From NCBI RefSeq assembly GCF_001824475.1, contig NZ_MHXN01000034.1, forward strand, positions 1 through 64,000: a stretch of 64,000 nt of DNA, read 5' to 3'. Origin of the DNA: Phenylobacterium sp. RIFCSPHIGHO2_01_FULL_69_31 (GTDB lineage Bacteria > Pseudomonadota > Alphaproteobacteria > Caulobacterales > Caulobacteraceae). The translations under genes and the position numbers were made by a program. Positions 1-6,342 of the stretch are shown here, piece by piece. Position 1 is the stretch's first letter. Each line of letters begins with the position of its first letter. The notes beneath the pieces are model-generated. The model ran no database searches and had not been told where the DNA came from. It worked only from the letters and a program-made list of their open reading frames with translations.

Positions 1-34
1 CCGCCGCTTCGCGGGGGAGGGGAAGGGTTGCCCC

Positions 35-520
35 TTACTCCGCGCCGAGGTGGCGGGCGAGTTTGGCGAGGGTCTGGAGGCCGTATTCGACGGCGCCGAA
101 GCCGATGACTTCCTCGCGGCGCTGCGGGGTGGGGTGCAGCTGGCGCAGGGTGAGCACGGTCTTGCCGTCACTCTGGGAATCGAAGGTGACGGTGACGAAG
201 AAGCGGTCGGGGTCGTCGTCCTTGTCGGAGCCGTGCTCCATCTGGATCAGGCGCGGCGCCTCGATGTGCGTGAACACCATGCGGTTGTCGTAGCGCGTGC
301 CGTCGGGGCCGGTGAAGACGAAGCGCCAGCGGCCGCCCGGGCGGATGTCGCACTCCAGGCTCTCGACCGTGAAGCCCTCGGGGCCGAACCACTGGACGAT
401 CTGCGCCGGGTCGGCCCAGGCCTGGAACACCCGCTCGCGCGGGGCGGCGATGAGGCGGGTCAGCACGATCTCGCGGTCGAGGGCCCAGGTGGCGCGCGGG
501 TCAGGGGTCTTGGTCGTCAT
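35..520 (-). CDS. SRPBCC (AHSA1-type) domain protein
   Basis: 161-residue protein of the START/Bet v1-like SRPBCC superfamily, AHSA1 (activator of Hsp90 ATPase-like) branch. The typical opening is visible: a helix-strand segment reading EIVLTRLIAAPRERVFQAW at residues 17-35, followed by WFGPEGF and the GGRWRF strand. These small cytoplasmic proteins form a hydrophobic ligand cavity; no enzymatic function can be assigned. The gene overlaps the 3' end of the upstream ArsR-family regulator by 20 bp on the same strand, and this ArsR plus SRPBCC pairing is common in proteobacteria, so co-regulation is expected. Stop codon is TAA at 35-37. Confidence 0.9.
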   Translation of the reverse strand: MTTKTPDPRATWALDREIVLTRLIAAPRERVFQAWADPAQIVQWFGPEGFTVESLECDIRPGGRWRFVFTGPDGTRYDNRMVFTHIEAPRLIQMEHGSDKDDDPDRFFVTVTFDSQSDGKTVLTLRQLHPTPQRREEVIGFGAVEYGLQTLAKLARHLGAE

Positions 521-851
521 TCTTGGTCTCTAGCGTTGCGAGGAAGCGTTCCAGGCGGTCGAAGCGGGCCTCCCAAGCCTCCCGCGTATGGTCGAGCCAG
601 CGGGTGGCCTCGGCCAGGCGCTCGGGGCGCAGGGAGCAGGGCCGCGTCTGGCCGTCGCGGCCGCGGGCGATCAGGCCGGCGCGCTCTAGCACCTTCAGAT
701 GCTGGGAGACCGCCGGCAGGCTCATGGCGAAGGGCTCGGCGATCTCCTGCACGGTCAGGTCGCCCTGGGCGGCCAGGCGGCTGACGATCGCCATCCGCGT
801 CGGGTCGCCGAGGGCGGCGAAGGTCTGTCCGAGGTGTTGGGGCGGGTGCAC
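501..851 (-). CDS. ArsR-family transcriptional regulator
   Basis: 116-residue winged-helix repressor of the ArsR/SmtB fold. Residues 9-70 show the family pattern ALGDPTRMAIVSRLA, a recognition helix around MSLPAVSQHLKVLERAGLI and a wing with RDGQTRPCSL. The metal-binding CxC signature of ArsR/SmtB sensors is absent, so it probably belongs to the non-metal branch that partners SRPBCC proteins. The start is GTG at 849-851; a perfect 6+6+6 palindrome lies about 20 bp upstream and is a likely autoregulatory operator. It overlaps and precedes the SRPBCC gene on the same strand. Confidence 0.9.
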   Translation of the reverse strand: MHPPQHLGQTFAALGDPTRMAIVSRLAAQGDLTVQEIAEPFAMSLPAVSQHLKVLERAGLIARGRDGQTRPCSLRPERLAEATRWLDHTREAWEARFDRLERFLATLETKNDDQDP

Positions 852-870
852 GGGGAGACGGGGCGGAATG

Positions 871-888
871 TTTAAGTGATCTCTTAAA
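871..888. promoter_or_regulatory. Putative ArsR operator palindrome
   Basis: TTTAAG-TGATCT-CTTAAA, perfect 6-bp arms around a 6-bp centre, about 20 bp upstream of the ArsR start on the minus strand. It is in an AT-rich patch unlike its GC-rich surroundings. ArsR-family repressors bind this class of TTAA-containing dyads, so autoregulation of the regulator/SRPBCC pair is inferred. Confidence 0.6.
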
Positions 889-922
889 TATGTGCGCGCC
901 GGGGTGGCGTCAAGCGGTGGCG

Positions 923-1129
923 CCTCCTCTCCCCCGCGAAGCGAGAGGGAGAGGGTAGGGAGAGGGCCGGCGCAGGCGTCGCCGCCGCCGCTCAGGGTTC
1001 AGCCAAGATCAGCGGGGCGGCGAGCCCCGCCAAGCCGCAGGGGGGCCATGGCTGGACCACCGTGGAAGCGGCGCATCCGGCGTCGCCCTCTCCCTACCCT
1101 CTCCCTCTCGCTTCGCGGGGGAGAGGAGG
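923..1129. repeat. 45-bp perfect inverted repeat, 117-bp spacer
   Basis: Arms 923-967 and 1085-1129 are exact reverse complements over 45 bases and read as alternating purine-rich (GAGAGGGAGAGGG) and GCGAAGC blocks. The 117-bp spacer 968-1084 is GC-rich and has no convincing ORF. A fragment of the same motif (CTTCGCGGGGGAGG) lies at the window start near 7-20, so it is a dispersed intergenic palindrome family rather than a unique site. It lies between the ArsR regulator and the 3' end of the GNAT gene. Confidence 0.85.
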
Positions 1130-1136
1130 TGCGCGC

Positions 1137-1565
1137 TTACGTCCCGTCCAGTTCGTAGACGTACATGACGAAGGTCTCGGCCTCCGCGCCGCGGCGGTCG
1201 TAGAGGGCACGGGCGGCGGTGTTGTCGGGCTCGGTGCCGACCCAGGCCTCCTCGCAGCCCAGCTCGCGGCCCCAGGCGACGAGTTCGTCCAGCATCCGGG
1301 TGGCCAGGCGCTCGCGGCGGCGGTCCGGCGTGACGCCCAGGTTGTCGATGTAGAGCTCGGTGGGCAGGTCGGGGTGGCGGTGGACGATGCCGCGCGCCTG
1401 GCCGACCACCTCGCCGTCGGTGACCGCCAGCACCATCAGGTGGCCGGGCTGGGCCAGGTAGGTGGCCAGCTTCTGCGGCTCGATGGGCGCGTCGAAGACG
1501 TCGACGGCGACGCGGGCCAGGAGGTCGGCCTCGGCGGGGCCGGCGCGGACGATGTGGGTTTTCAT
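1137..1565 (-). CDS. GNAT-family N-acetyltransferase
   Basis: 142-residue acetyltransferase of the GNAT fold, predicted to transfer acetyl from acetyl-CoA to an unknown amine. The fold order is seen: N-terminal strand/helix (residues 3-40), central strands LMVLAVTDGEVVGQA, then LYIDNLGVTPDRRRERLATRM, which carries the acetyl-CoA loop in a variant form (R-R-R-E-R-L-A in place of Q-x-x-G-x-G/A), and a C-terminal strand pair with NTAARALYDRRGA. It resembles the aminoglycoside 3-N-acetyltransferase-like branch, but resistance cannot be claimed. It stands alone, with the 45-bp inverted repeat just downstream. Confidence 0.88.
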   Translation of the reverse strand: MKTHIVRAGPAEADLLARVAVDVFDAPIEPQKLATYLAQPGHLMVLAVTDGEVVGQARGIVHRHPDLPTELYIDNLGVTPDRRRERLATRMLDELVAWGRELGCEEAWVGTEPDNTAARALYDRRGAEAETFVMYVYELDGT

Positions 1566-1704
1566 GGGTTTGAGGATAACGCACCCGTCAACTAACGGCG
1601 GGGCCGAAGCGACGGCCTCAGCGGAAGCGGCGCATCCGCTCCTGATAGCGCGCGAACAGTCATAGGAAGCGAAAGCGCGATTCGATTCAATGACTTACAA
1701 GATG

Positions 1705-1733
1705 TTGAAAAGTATCGGGGAATCCTCTATATT
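1705..1733 (+). promoter_or_regulatory. Candidate sigma-70 promoter for a short RNA
   Basis: TTGAAA (1705-1710), a 17-nt spacer, then TATATT (1728-1733), in an AT-rich island. A start near 1740 would give an about 60-nt transcript ending in the terminator at 1780-1803. Confidence 0.5.
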
Positions 1734-1740
1734 TGATATC

Positions 1741-1803
1741 AATCCAGCTCCGGCTGGAGGGAAAACGCTTTGCGTTTAGCGGGGGCTTTAGGCCCCCGTT
1801 TTT
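1741..1803 (+). ncRNA. Candidate small RNA with three tandem hairpins
   Basis: Starting seven bases after a good -10, the sequence folds into three consecutive perfect hairpins. The first has arms 1743-1748 and 1753-1758 with a UCCG loop. The second has arms 1763-1768 and 1772-1777 with a UUU loop. The third has arms 1780-1786 and 1792-1798 followed by five T (1799-1803), a rho-independent terminator. The 3' end is antisense to the last codons of the DUF3800 gene, whose stop codon lies in the terminator loop. No known RNA family was recognised. A 29-codon ORF (1690-1779) overlaps it but has no ribosome-binding site. Confidence 0.45.
1780..1803 (+). terminator. Rho-independent terminator (plus direction)
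   Basis: Seven-bp GC stem CGGGGGC/GCCCCCG with a 5-nt loop, followed by TTTTT at 1799-1803. The T-run is only on the plus strand, so it does not serve the minus-strand DUF3800 gene, whose stop codon it overlaps. Confidence 0.75.
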
Positions 1804-2600
1804 CGTGGCAGCCACTTGAGGCCCCAACCGTCGATCTCGAGCGTCTTTGGGTGGCGCGCCAAGCGGTGCTGTAGCAGCACGCGAACCAGTTGCTGCCCGA
1901 ACCCCTCGACCACCTGCGCGCCTTCGTACCTGCCGCGCATGTACTTGAGGACTGGATGAGCCAGGGAGTCCGCGAGCTGATGGCCAGCGACGTCCTCCTG
2001 CTTCATCGCCAGCTTCAATTCGCCGGAGGTAAGCCGCGCCTGAATGACGCTCGAGGACAGGTGGTCGCCACCGCCGATGTAGAACCGCTTGTAGGCGGCT
2101 TTCAGGCGCCGGTCCGGACCTTTACCCCGAGACTCGACCAGTACGTCGCCGACGAAACCATGGCGGTTCAGCCACTTCACGTAGCGCTCCAAAAGACACT
2201 CAAGGCAGTAGTGATAGGGGTCGTACTGCCAAACCTTGTACTTCTCGATGTGCGCGTGCTTGTCGATGGCGGAGGCCATCGCAATGTACTGCGTCTCGCG
2301 CACCAAGGCGGCCCAGCGGGTGTTGAACTCGAACGCGACCCGTTCATCGTTGAGGATGTCGAACGGTGGTCGCCGTTGCACCATGTCTCGGCGATGCAAG
2401 ATCACTGGTGCGGTTGCCGAATGACCGAACAGATCTTCCTTGACACCCTGTAGTCGAGGGGTGAGCACTCCGTCGTGGGTGTCTCGCCGCATCAAGACGC
2501 CCATCAGGCACAGGTAGCGATCTACTCCTGCCTGCTTGAGCGTTTGAGTGCCCGTCTCGTCGATGTACAGACGATAGCGCCTGGAAGGATGGACCAGCAT
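1788..2600 (-). CDS. DUF3800 domain protein
   Basis: 270-residue protein with the DUF3800 hallmark near its N-terminus, YRLYIDETGT, followed by strand-rich LCLMGVLM and a later VLVESRGKG and DVAGHQLADSLAHPVLKYM segment, the acidic/aromatic pattern of this family. DUF3800 proteins are scattered on mobile and defence-associated DNA and have no settled biochemical role. The frame stays open to an ATG at 2732, but residues before the ATG at 2600 look non-coding and the IDETG block sits just after it, so 2600 is preferred. Its start codon overlaps, on the opposite strand, the start of a 46-residue ORF. Codon use is less GC-rich than neighbours, suggesting acquisition. Confidence 0.75.
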   Translation of the reverse strand: MLVHPSRRYRLYIDETGTQTLKQAGVDRYLCLMGVLMRRDTHDGVLTPRLQGVKEDLFGHSATAPVILHRRDMVQRRPPFDILNDERVAFEFNTRWAALVRETQYIAMASAIDKHAHIEKYKVWQYDPYHYCLECLLERYVKWLNRHGFVGDVLVESRGKGPDRRLKAAYKRFYIGGGDHLSSSVIQARLTSGELKLAMKQEDVAGHQLADSLAHPVLKYMRGRYEGAQVVEGFGQQLVRVLLQHRLARHPKTLEIDGWGLKWLPRKTGA

Positions 2601-2739
2601 GTCGAACAGCAAAGCTGAACCGCAGCAGATCGACAAGTTCCCTGACCTGGCTCTCCACCTAGGCGGACGAAGCCCACCCGAAGAGACGGTGGGAAGGATC
2701 GCTCCGAAGGCGATGGCGCTGAAGGCTGACAACGAATGA
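2599..2739 (+). CDS. 46-residue small protein of unknown function
   Basis: Small ORF beginning MSNSKAEPQQIDKFPDLALH, hydrophilic, with no recognised domain. Support for it being real: a strong ribosome-binding site GGAAGGA (about 9 nt upstream of the ATG) and an ATGA overlap with the next small ORF, which implies translational coupling. It starts on the same CATG as the divergent DUF3800 gene, so its promoter would have to lie inside the DUF3800 coding sequence. Composition looks more protein-like than the opposite-strand extension of DUF3800. It could still be chance. Confidence 0.45.
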   Translation: MSNSKAEPQQIDKFPDLALHLGGRSPPEETVGRIAPKAMALKADNE

Positions 2740-2918
2740 GCACCTACACGCTCGCATTCATCATCACTGCCGCCACCATGTTTGCGGTAGGACTATCCCC
2801 ACTCGCTGGCCTTCTTCCGACGTGGGCATGGCCGTGGGGGCTGCTTCCCTACTTCTGGGCGGTGTTCATTCTACTTGCTTGGTTCCGCAAGGCCCCTGAT
2901 GGCGGAAAGCAGAAGTGA
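2736..2918 (+). CDS. 60-residue small membrane protein
   Basis: Predicted inner-membrane protein with two hydrophobic segments, residues about 5-27 (LAFIITAATMFAVGLSPLAG) and 32-50 (AWPWGLLPYFWAVFILLAW), joined by a short proline/tryptophan turn and ending in a basic tail RKAPDGGKQK. The start ATG overlaps the stop of the 46-residue ORF (ATGA). No family recognised. Together the two look like a miniature operon beside the DUF3800 gene; a toxin-like or accessory role is only speculation. Confidence 0.5.
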   Translation: MSTYTLAFIITAATMFAVGLSPLAGLLPTWAWPWGLLPYFWAVFILLAWFRKAPDGGKQK

Positions 2919-2974
2919 TCACGCTGGCCCATCAGCTTACGTCGCGCGCGACTCTCGCTCCATCTGAGAGCGCA

Positions 2975-2988
2975 CAACCTGCAGGTTG
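2975..2988. promoter_or_regulatory. 14-bp perfect palindrome
   Basis: CAACCTGCAGGTTG is a perfect 14-bp palindrome in the 358-bp gap between the 60-residue ORF and the beta-helix gene. It directly abuts a TTGATA that could be a -35 element. Likely a dimeric repressor/activator site; the regulator is unknown. Confidence 0.4.
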
Positions 2989-3013
2989 ATATAGCGACAG
3001 CGTCGTATCCGCT

Positions 3014-3192
3014 ATGCTGCTCGCCCTCGCTGTTGCCGTGACCGATCTGCCCGAAGAGGAGGGAGACGTGGCAGCGTAGCTTTTCTCGCCGGCTTGGCCC
3101 GCGGATCGATCATTCCCAGGGGCCACAGGCGGGAAGACCTGGAGCCGAACGGCCCGATCTTCCAGCCCTATGCCGACGAGCCGGAAGGCTAG
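3014..3192 (+). pseudogene. Possible frameshifted gene remnant
   Basis: Two adjacent frames look coding. Frame one opens at ATG 3014 (MLLALAVAVTDLPEEEGDVA, stop at 3077-3079). Frame two then continues with GSIIPRGHRREDLEPNG and stops at 3190-3192. A single indel near 3065-3080 would join them into an about 58-residue product or the tail of a longer one. No family identified, no ribosome-binding site obvious. The rest of the gap 2919-3276 shows only the palindrome at 2975-2988. Confidence 0.22.
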
Positions 3193-3276
3193 CCCTTGCG
3201 TCCCGCCCCCCATCGGAGCCACCTTCGAAGTTGAACGGCGCGTCACGATGCCGGGAACGTCATCCGAGGGAACGAC

Positions 3277-4488
3277 ATGATCAGGTTCACCACCGCCCTG
3301 CTGGCGGCCACCGCGCTGGGCGCCGCCGCCCAGGCCAAGACGCTGTCGGTGGCGCCGGGGCCCGATGCGCAGGAGCGGATCCAGACCGCCCTGCTGGACG
3401 CCAAGCCCGGGGACGTGGTGCAGCTGGCGGCCGGGCGGTACGAGCTGGTGGACGGGCTGTCGCTGGACGTGGACGACGTGACGGTGAAGGGCGCCGGGCC
3501 GGACGCCACGGTGCTGTCGTTCAAGGGCCAGAAGGGCGCCGGCGAGGGGCTGCTGGTCACCTCGGACCGGGTGACCGTGCGCGACCTGGGGGTCGAGGAC
3601 ACCAAGGGCGACGGAGTGAAGTCCAAGGGCTCGGACCAGATCAGCTTCGTCAATGTGCGGGTGGAGTGGACCGGCGGGCCGAAGGAGACCAACGGCGCCT
3701 ATGGGGTCTATCCGGTCAGCTCGACCAATGTGCTGATCGACAGGGTAGTGGTGCGTGGGGCCTCGGACGCCGGCATCTATGTGGGCCAGTCGAAGAACAT
3801 CGTGGTCAAGCGCAGCCGGGCTGAGTTCAACGTGGCCGGGATCGAGATCGAGAACTCGATGAACGCCGACGTGTTCGACAACGTCGCCACGCGCAACACC
3901 GGGGGCATCCTGGTGTTCGACCTGCCGAACCTGCCGCAGATGGGGGGCCACTCCACCCGGCTGTTCCGCAACAAGGTGGTGCAGAACGACACGCCGAACT
4001 TCGCGCCCAAGGGCAACATCGTCGCCAACGTGCCCACCGGCACCGGCGTGATGATCATGGCCAACAAGAACGTCCACGTCTTCGACAACGAGATCGCGGA
4101 GAACCAGTCGGCGGCGGTGATGCTGGTGAGCTACACCGAGAAGTTCGACGACAAGACCTATAACCCCCTGCCCCGCGACATCGTGGTGCGCGACAACCGG
4201 ATCGGCCGGAACGGGTGGGACCCCAAGTTCACCGGGGGCGAGATCCTGGCCAAGATGATGGGCGGCGCGCTGCCGCCGGTGATGTGGGACGGGGTGACCA
4301 GCTTTGCCGGCACGAGCGATCCGGTGCGGGTGCGGATCTCGGACGGGCCGGTGCTGAACCTGCAGCTGCCGGCGCCGGGGGCGCTGATGGCCGCCAAGCC
4401 GGTGAAGTCCGACACCGTGGGCGACGCCGAGATCGCCGAGCCGGCTGCCGTGGTCCTGCCGAGGCGCCAGGCCGACCTGGGGGCATGA
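3277..4488 (+). CDS. Secreted parallel beta-helix protein
   Basis: 403-residue protein with a cleavable signal peptide (MIRFTTALLAATALGAAAQAK), so exported to the periplasm. Residues about 45-330 are a right-handed parallel beta-helix with regular N- and V-rich rungs (VLIDRVVVRGASDAGIYVGQ, DNVATRNTGGILVFD), like pectate lyase/NosD folds. It belongs to the family that sits next to SO2930-type diheme cytochromes, and here the stop overlaps the cytochrome start (ATGATGA region), indicating one operon. The function of the pair is not established; polysaccharide binding or copper-related electron transfer are possibilities. Confidence 0.88.
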   Translation: MIRFTTALLAATALGAAAQAKTLSVAPGPDAQERIQTALLDAKPGDVVQLAAGRYELVDGLSLDVDDVTVKGAGPDATVLSFKGQKGAGEGLLVTSDRVTVRDLGVEDTKGDGVKSKGSDQISFVNVRVEWTGGPKETNGAYGVYPVSSTNVLIDRVVVRGASDAGIYVGQSKNIVVKRSRAEFNVAGIEIENSMNADVFDNVATRNTGGILVFDLPNLPQMGGHSTRLFRNKVVQNDTPNFAPKGNIVANVPTGTGVMIMANKNVHVFDNEIAENQSAAVMLVSYTEKFDDKTYNPLPRDIVVRDNRIGRNGWDPKFTGGEILAKMMGGALPPVMWDGVTSFAGTSDPVRVRISDGPVLNLQLPAPGALMAAKPVKSDTVGDAEIAEPAAVVLPRRQADLGA

Positions 4489-5540
4489 TGCGGCGCTGGC
4501 TGGCCAGCCTGGCGGCGCTCGCCTGCCTGGGCGCGGCCCCGGCGCCGGCGGCGGTGTCGCTGGAGACCCTGCTGGCCGAGGCGCCGGCGCCGAAGCTGTC
4601 GGACTATCGGCTGTTCAGGGACGCAGGCGGACGGCGGCCGAACGGCCTGACGCCCTATGGGCTGAACACGCCGCTTTTCAGCGACTATGCCGAGAAGTTC
4701 CGGTTCCTCTACCTGCCGCCGGGGGCCAAGGCGGCCTATCGGGCCGAGGGCGTGCTGGATTTCCCGGTGGGGACGGCGCTGGTGAAGACCTTCGCCTATC
4801 CGGCCGACCTGCGCCGGCCGGACGAGCAGGTGCGCTATCTGGAAACCCGCCTGCTGATCCACAAGCGCGAGGGGTGGGTGGCCCTGGCCTACGTCTGGAA
4901 CGAAGAGCAGACCGAGGCGGTGCTGAAGCGGGCGGGCGCGCGGCTGGACGTGGGCTTCGTTGACAGCCGGGGCCAGGCGCGGCGGGTGGACTATGCGGTG
5001 CCGAACCAGAACCAGTGCAAGGAGTGCCACCAGCTGGACCGGACGTTGCAGCCGGTGGGACCCAAGGCGCGGAACCTGAACGGCACCTTTGCCTATGCGA
5101 GCGGGGCGGAGAACCAGCTCGCGCACTGGAGCCGGCGGGGCCTGCTCGCGGGCGCGCCGAAGCCGCAGGACGCGCCCAGGACCGCGCGGTGGGACGATCC
5201 GGCCGAGCCGACGGCGGCGCGGGCGCGGGCCTATCTCGACGCCAACTGCGCCCATTGCCACAACCCGCGGGCGGTGGCCTCGAACTCCGGCCTGTTCCTG
5301 AACCTGGAGGAGACGCGGGCCTCGGCCCTGGGCGTGGGCAAGGGGCCGGTGGCGGCCGGGCGCGGATCCGGGGGCCTGCGGGTAAGCGTCGAGCCGGGCC
5401 ACCCGGACGCCTCGATCCTGGCCTATCGCATGGCCTCGACCGAGCCCGGGGTGATGATGCCGGAACTGGGCCGCTCGCTGACCCATGAGGAGGGGCTGGC
5501 CCTGATCCGCCAGTGGATCGCCGGCATGCCCGCCTCGTGA
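4485..5540 (+). CDS. SO2930-family diheme c-type cytochrome
   Basis: 351-residue periplasmic protein with a signal peptide MMRRWLASLAALACLGAAPA. It carries two heme c attachment motifs, CKECH (about residue 178) and CAHCH (about residue 259), spaced about 80 residues apart as in this family. ATG 4485 overlaps the stop of the beta-helix gene; the frame is open much further upstream, but the signal peptide fixes the start here. Electron donor and acceptor are unknown. It is coupled with the upstream beta-helix gene and overlaps the start of the downstream CAP-domain gene. Confidence 0.9.
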   Translation: MMRRWLASLAALACLGAAPAPAAVSLETLLAEAPAPKLSDYRLFRDAGGRRPNGLTPYGLNTPLFSDYAEKFRFLYLPPGAKAAYRAEGVLDFPVGTALVKTFAYPADLRRPDEQVRYLETRLLIHKREGWVALAYVWNEEQTEAVLKRAGARLDVGFVDSRGQARRVDYAVPNQNQCKECHQLDRTLQPVGPKARNLNGTFAYASGAENQLAHWSRRGLLAGAPKPQDAPRTARWDDPAEPTAARARAYLDANCAHCHNPRAVASNSGLFLNLEETRASALGVGKGPVAAGRGSGGLRVSVEPGHPDASILAYRMASTEPGVMMPELGRSLTHEEGLALIRQWIAGMPAS

Positions 5541-6331
5541 GGCTTGGCCGGCGCGCCGTGCTGGGGGCCGGGCTGGCGCTCGCCGCGGGGCCGGGGCTGG
5601 CCCAGGTGGCCACCGACGCCGCCCCGCCGGCCTCCGACAGCGCGGCGTGGGCGGCCTATGAGGCCCGGCTGCGGGCGCGGTTCGCCGACGCGGGCGGGCA
5701 TCGGTTCGACGCGGCGGCGGCGCAGGCGGCGCTGAGCGCCACCAATGCGGCGCGGGCGGCCGCGGGCGCCGGGGCCGTGGCCTGGCACGAGGAGCTGGCC
5801 GCCGCGGCCCGGGCCCACGCCGGGGACCTGGCGGCGCGCGGCTATGTGGAGCACCTGTCGCCCGAGGGGTTCGATCCCAGCCACCGGTTCTGGCTGCTGG
5901 GCCGCACGACCATCGGCTCGCCGTCGGAGAACATCGCTTACCACCGCGGATCCGGGCCCCCGGCCGCCGCGGCGGGGCTGGTGATGCGCTGGCGAAAGAG
6001 CCCGGGACACTGGGGCAACCTGCTGCGCCCCAGCCACACCCACGCGGCCTATGGCGTGGTGCGCGCCCGGGACCGGGTGTGGATGGTGGGGCTGTTCGCG
6101 CGGCCGGTGGCCAGCCTGCCCGAACCCCTGCCCTTCCGCGCGCAGGGGCCCGACGTGGCCCGGGCCCTGCGCGCGGTACCCAGCGAGCACCGACCCCGCC
6201 TGGCGCCGCCCCAGGGCAGCCGGGCCGGGCGCGTGGAGGGCGCGGCGCCGGTGATGCAGATCACCGCCATCCGCCGCCGCGAGGCCGGCGGCTTCGACGT
6301 GGTGGGCGGCCCGATCTTCCTGACGGCCTAG
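5537..6331 (+). CDS. CAP (SCP-like) domain protein, probably Tat-exported
   Basis: 264-residue CAP-superfamily protein (cysteine-rich secretory/antigen 5/PR-1 fold) acting outside the cytoplasm. The N-terminus RLGRRAVLGAGLALAAGPGL has a twin arginine followed by a hydrophobic stretch, resembling a Tat signal. The CAP core includes ATNAARAAAGAGAVAWHEEL, HAGDLAARGYVEHLSPEG and a SENIAYH segment. Start chosen as GTG 5537, which overlaps the cytochrome stop as GTGA; an in-frame GTG at 5513 is an alternative. Function unknown; context suggests an envelope operon with the cytochrome. Confidence 0.82.
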   Translation: MRLGRRAVLGAGLALAAGPGLAQVATDAAPPASDSAAWAAYEARLRARFADAGGHRFDAAAAQAALSATNAARAAAGAGAVAWHEELAAAARAHAGDLAARGYVEHLSPEGFDPSHRFWLLGRTTIGSPSENIAYHRGSGPPAAAAGLVMRWRKSPGHWGNLLRPSHTHAAYGVVRARDRVWMVGLFARPVASLPEPLPFRAQGPDVARALRAVPSEHRPRLAPPQGSRAGRVEGAAPVMQITAIRRREAGGFDVVGGPIFLTA

Positions 6332-6342
6332 GGCGCCAGCCT

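Noticed and set aside
1690..1779. 29-residue ORF MTYKMLKSIGESSIF... over the candidate short RNA
   Set aside because: No ribosome-binding site at proper distance, and the promoter elements lie inside it; an RNA gene explains the sequence better.
2932..4077. 381-codon minus-strand frame over the beta-helix gene
   Set aside because: Shadow of the signal-peptide-bearing beta-helix gene.
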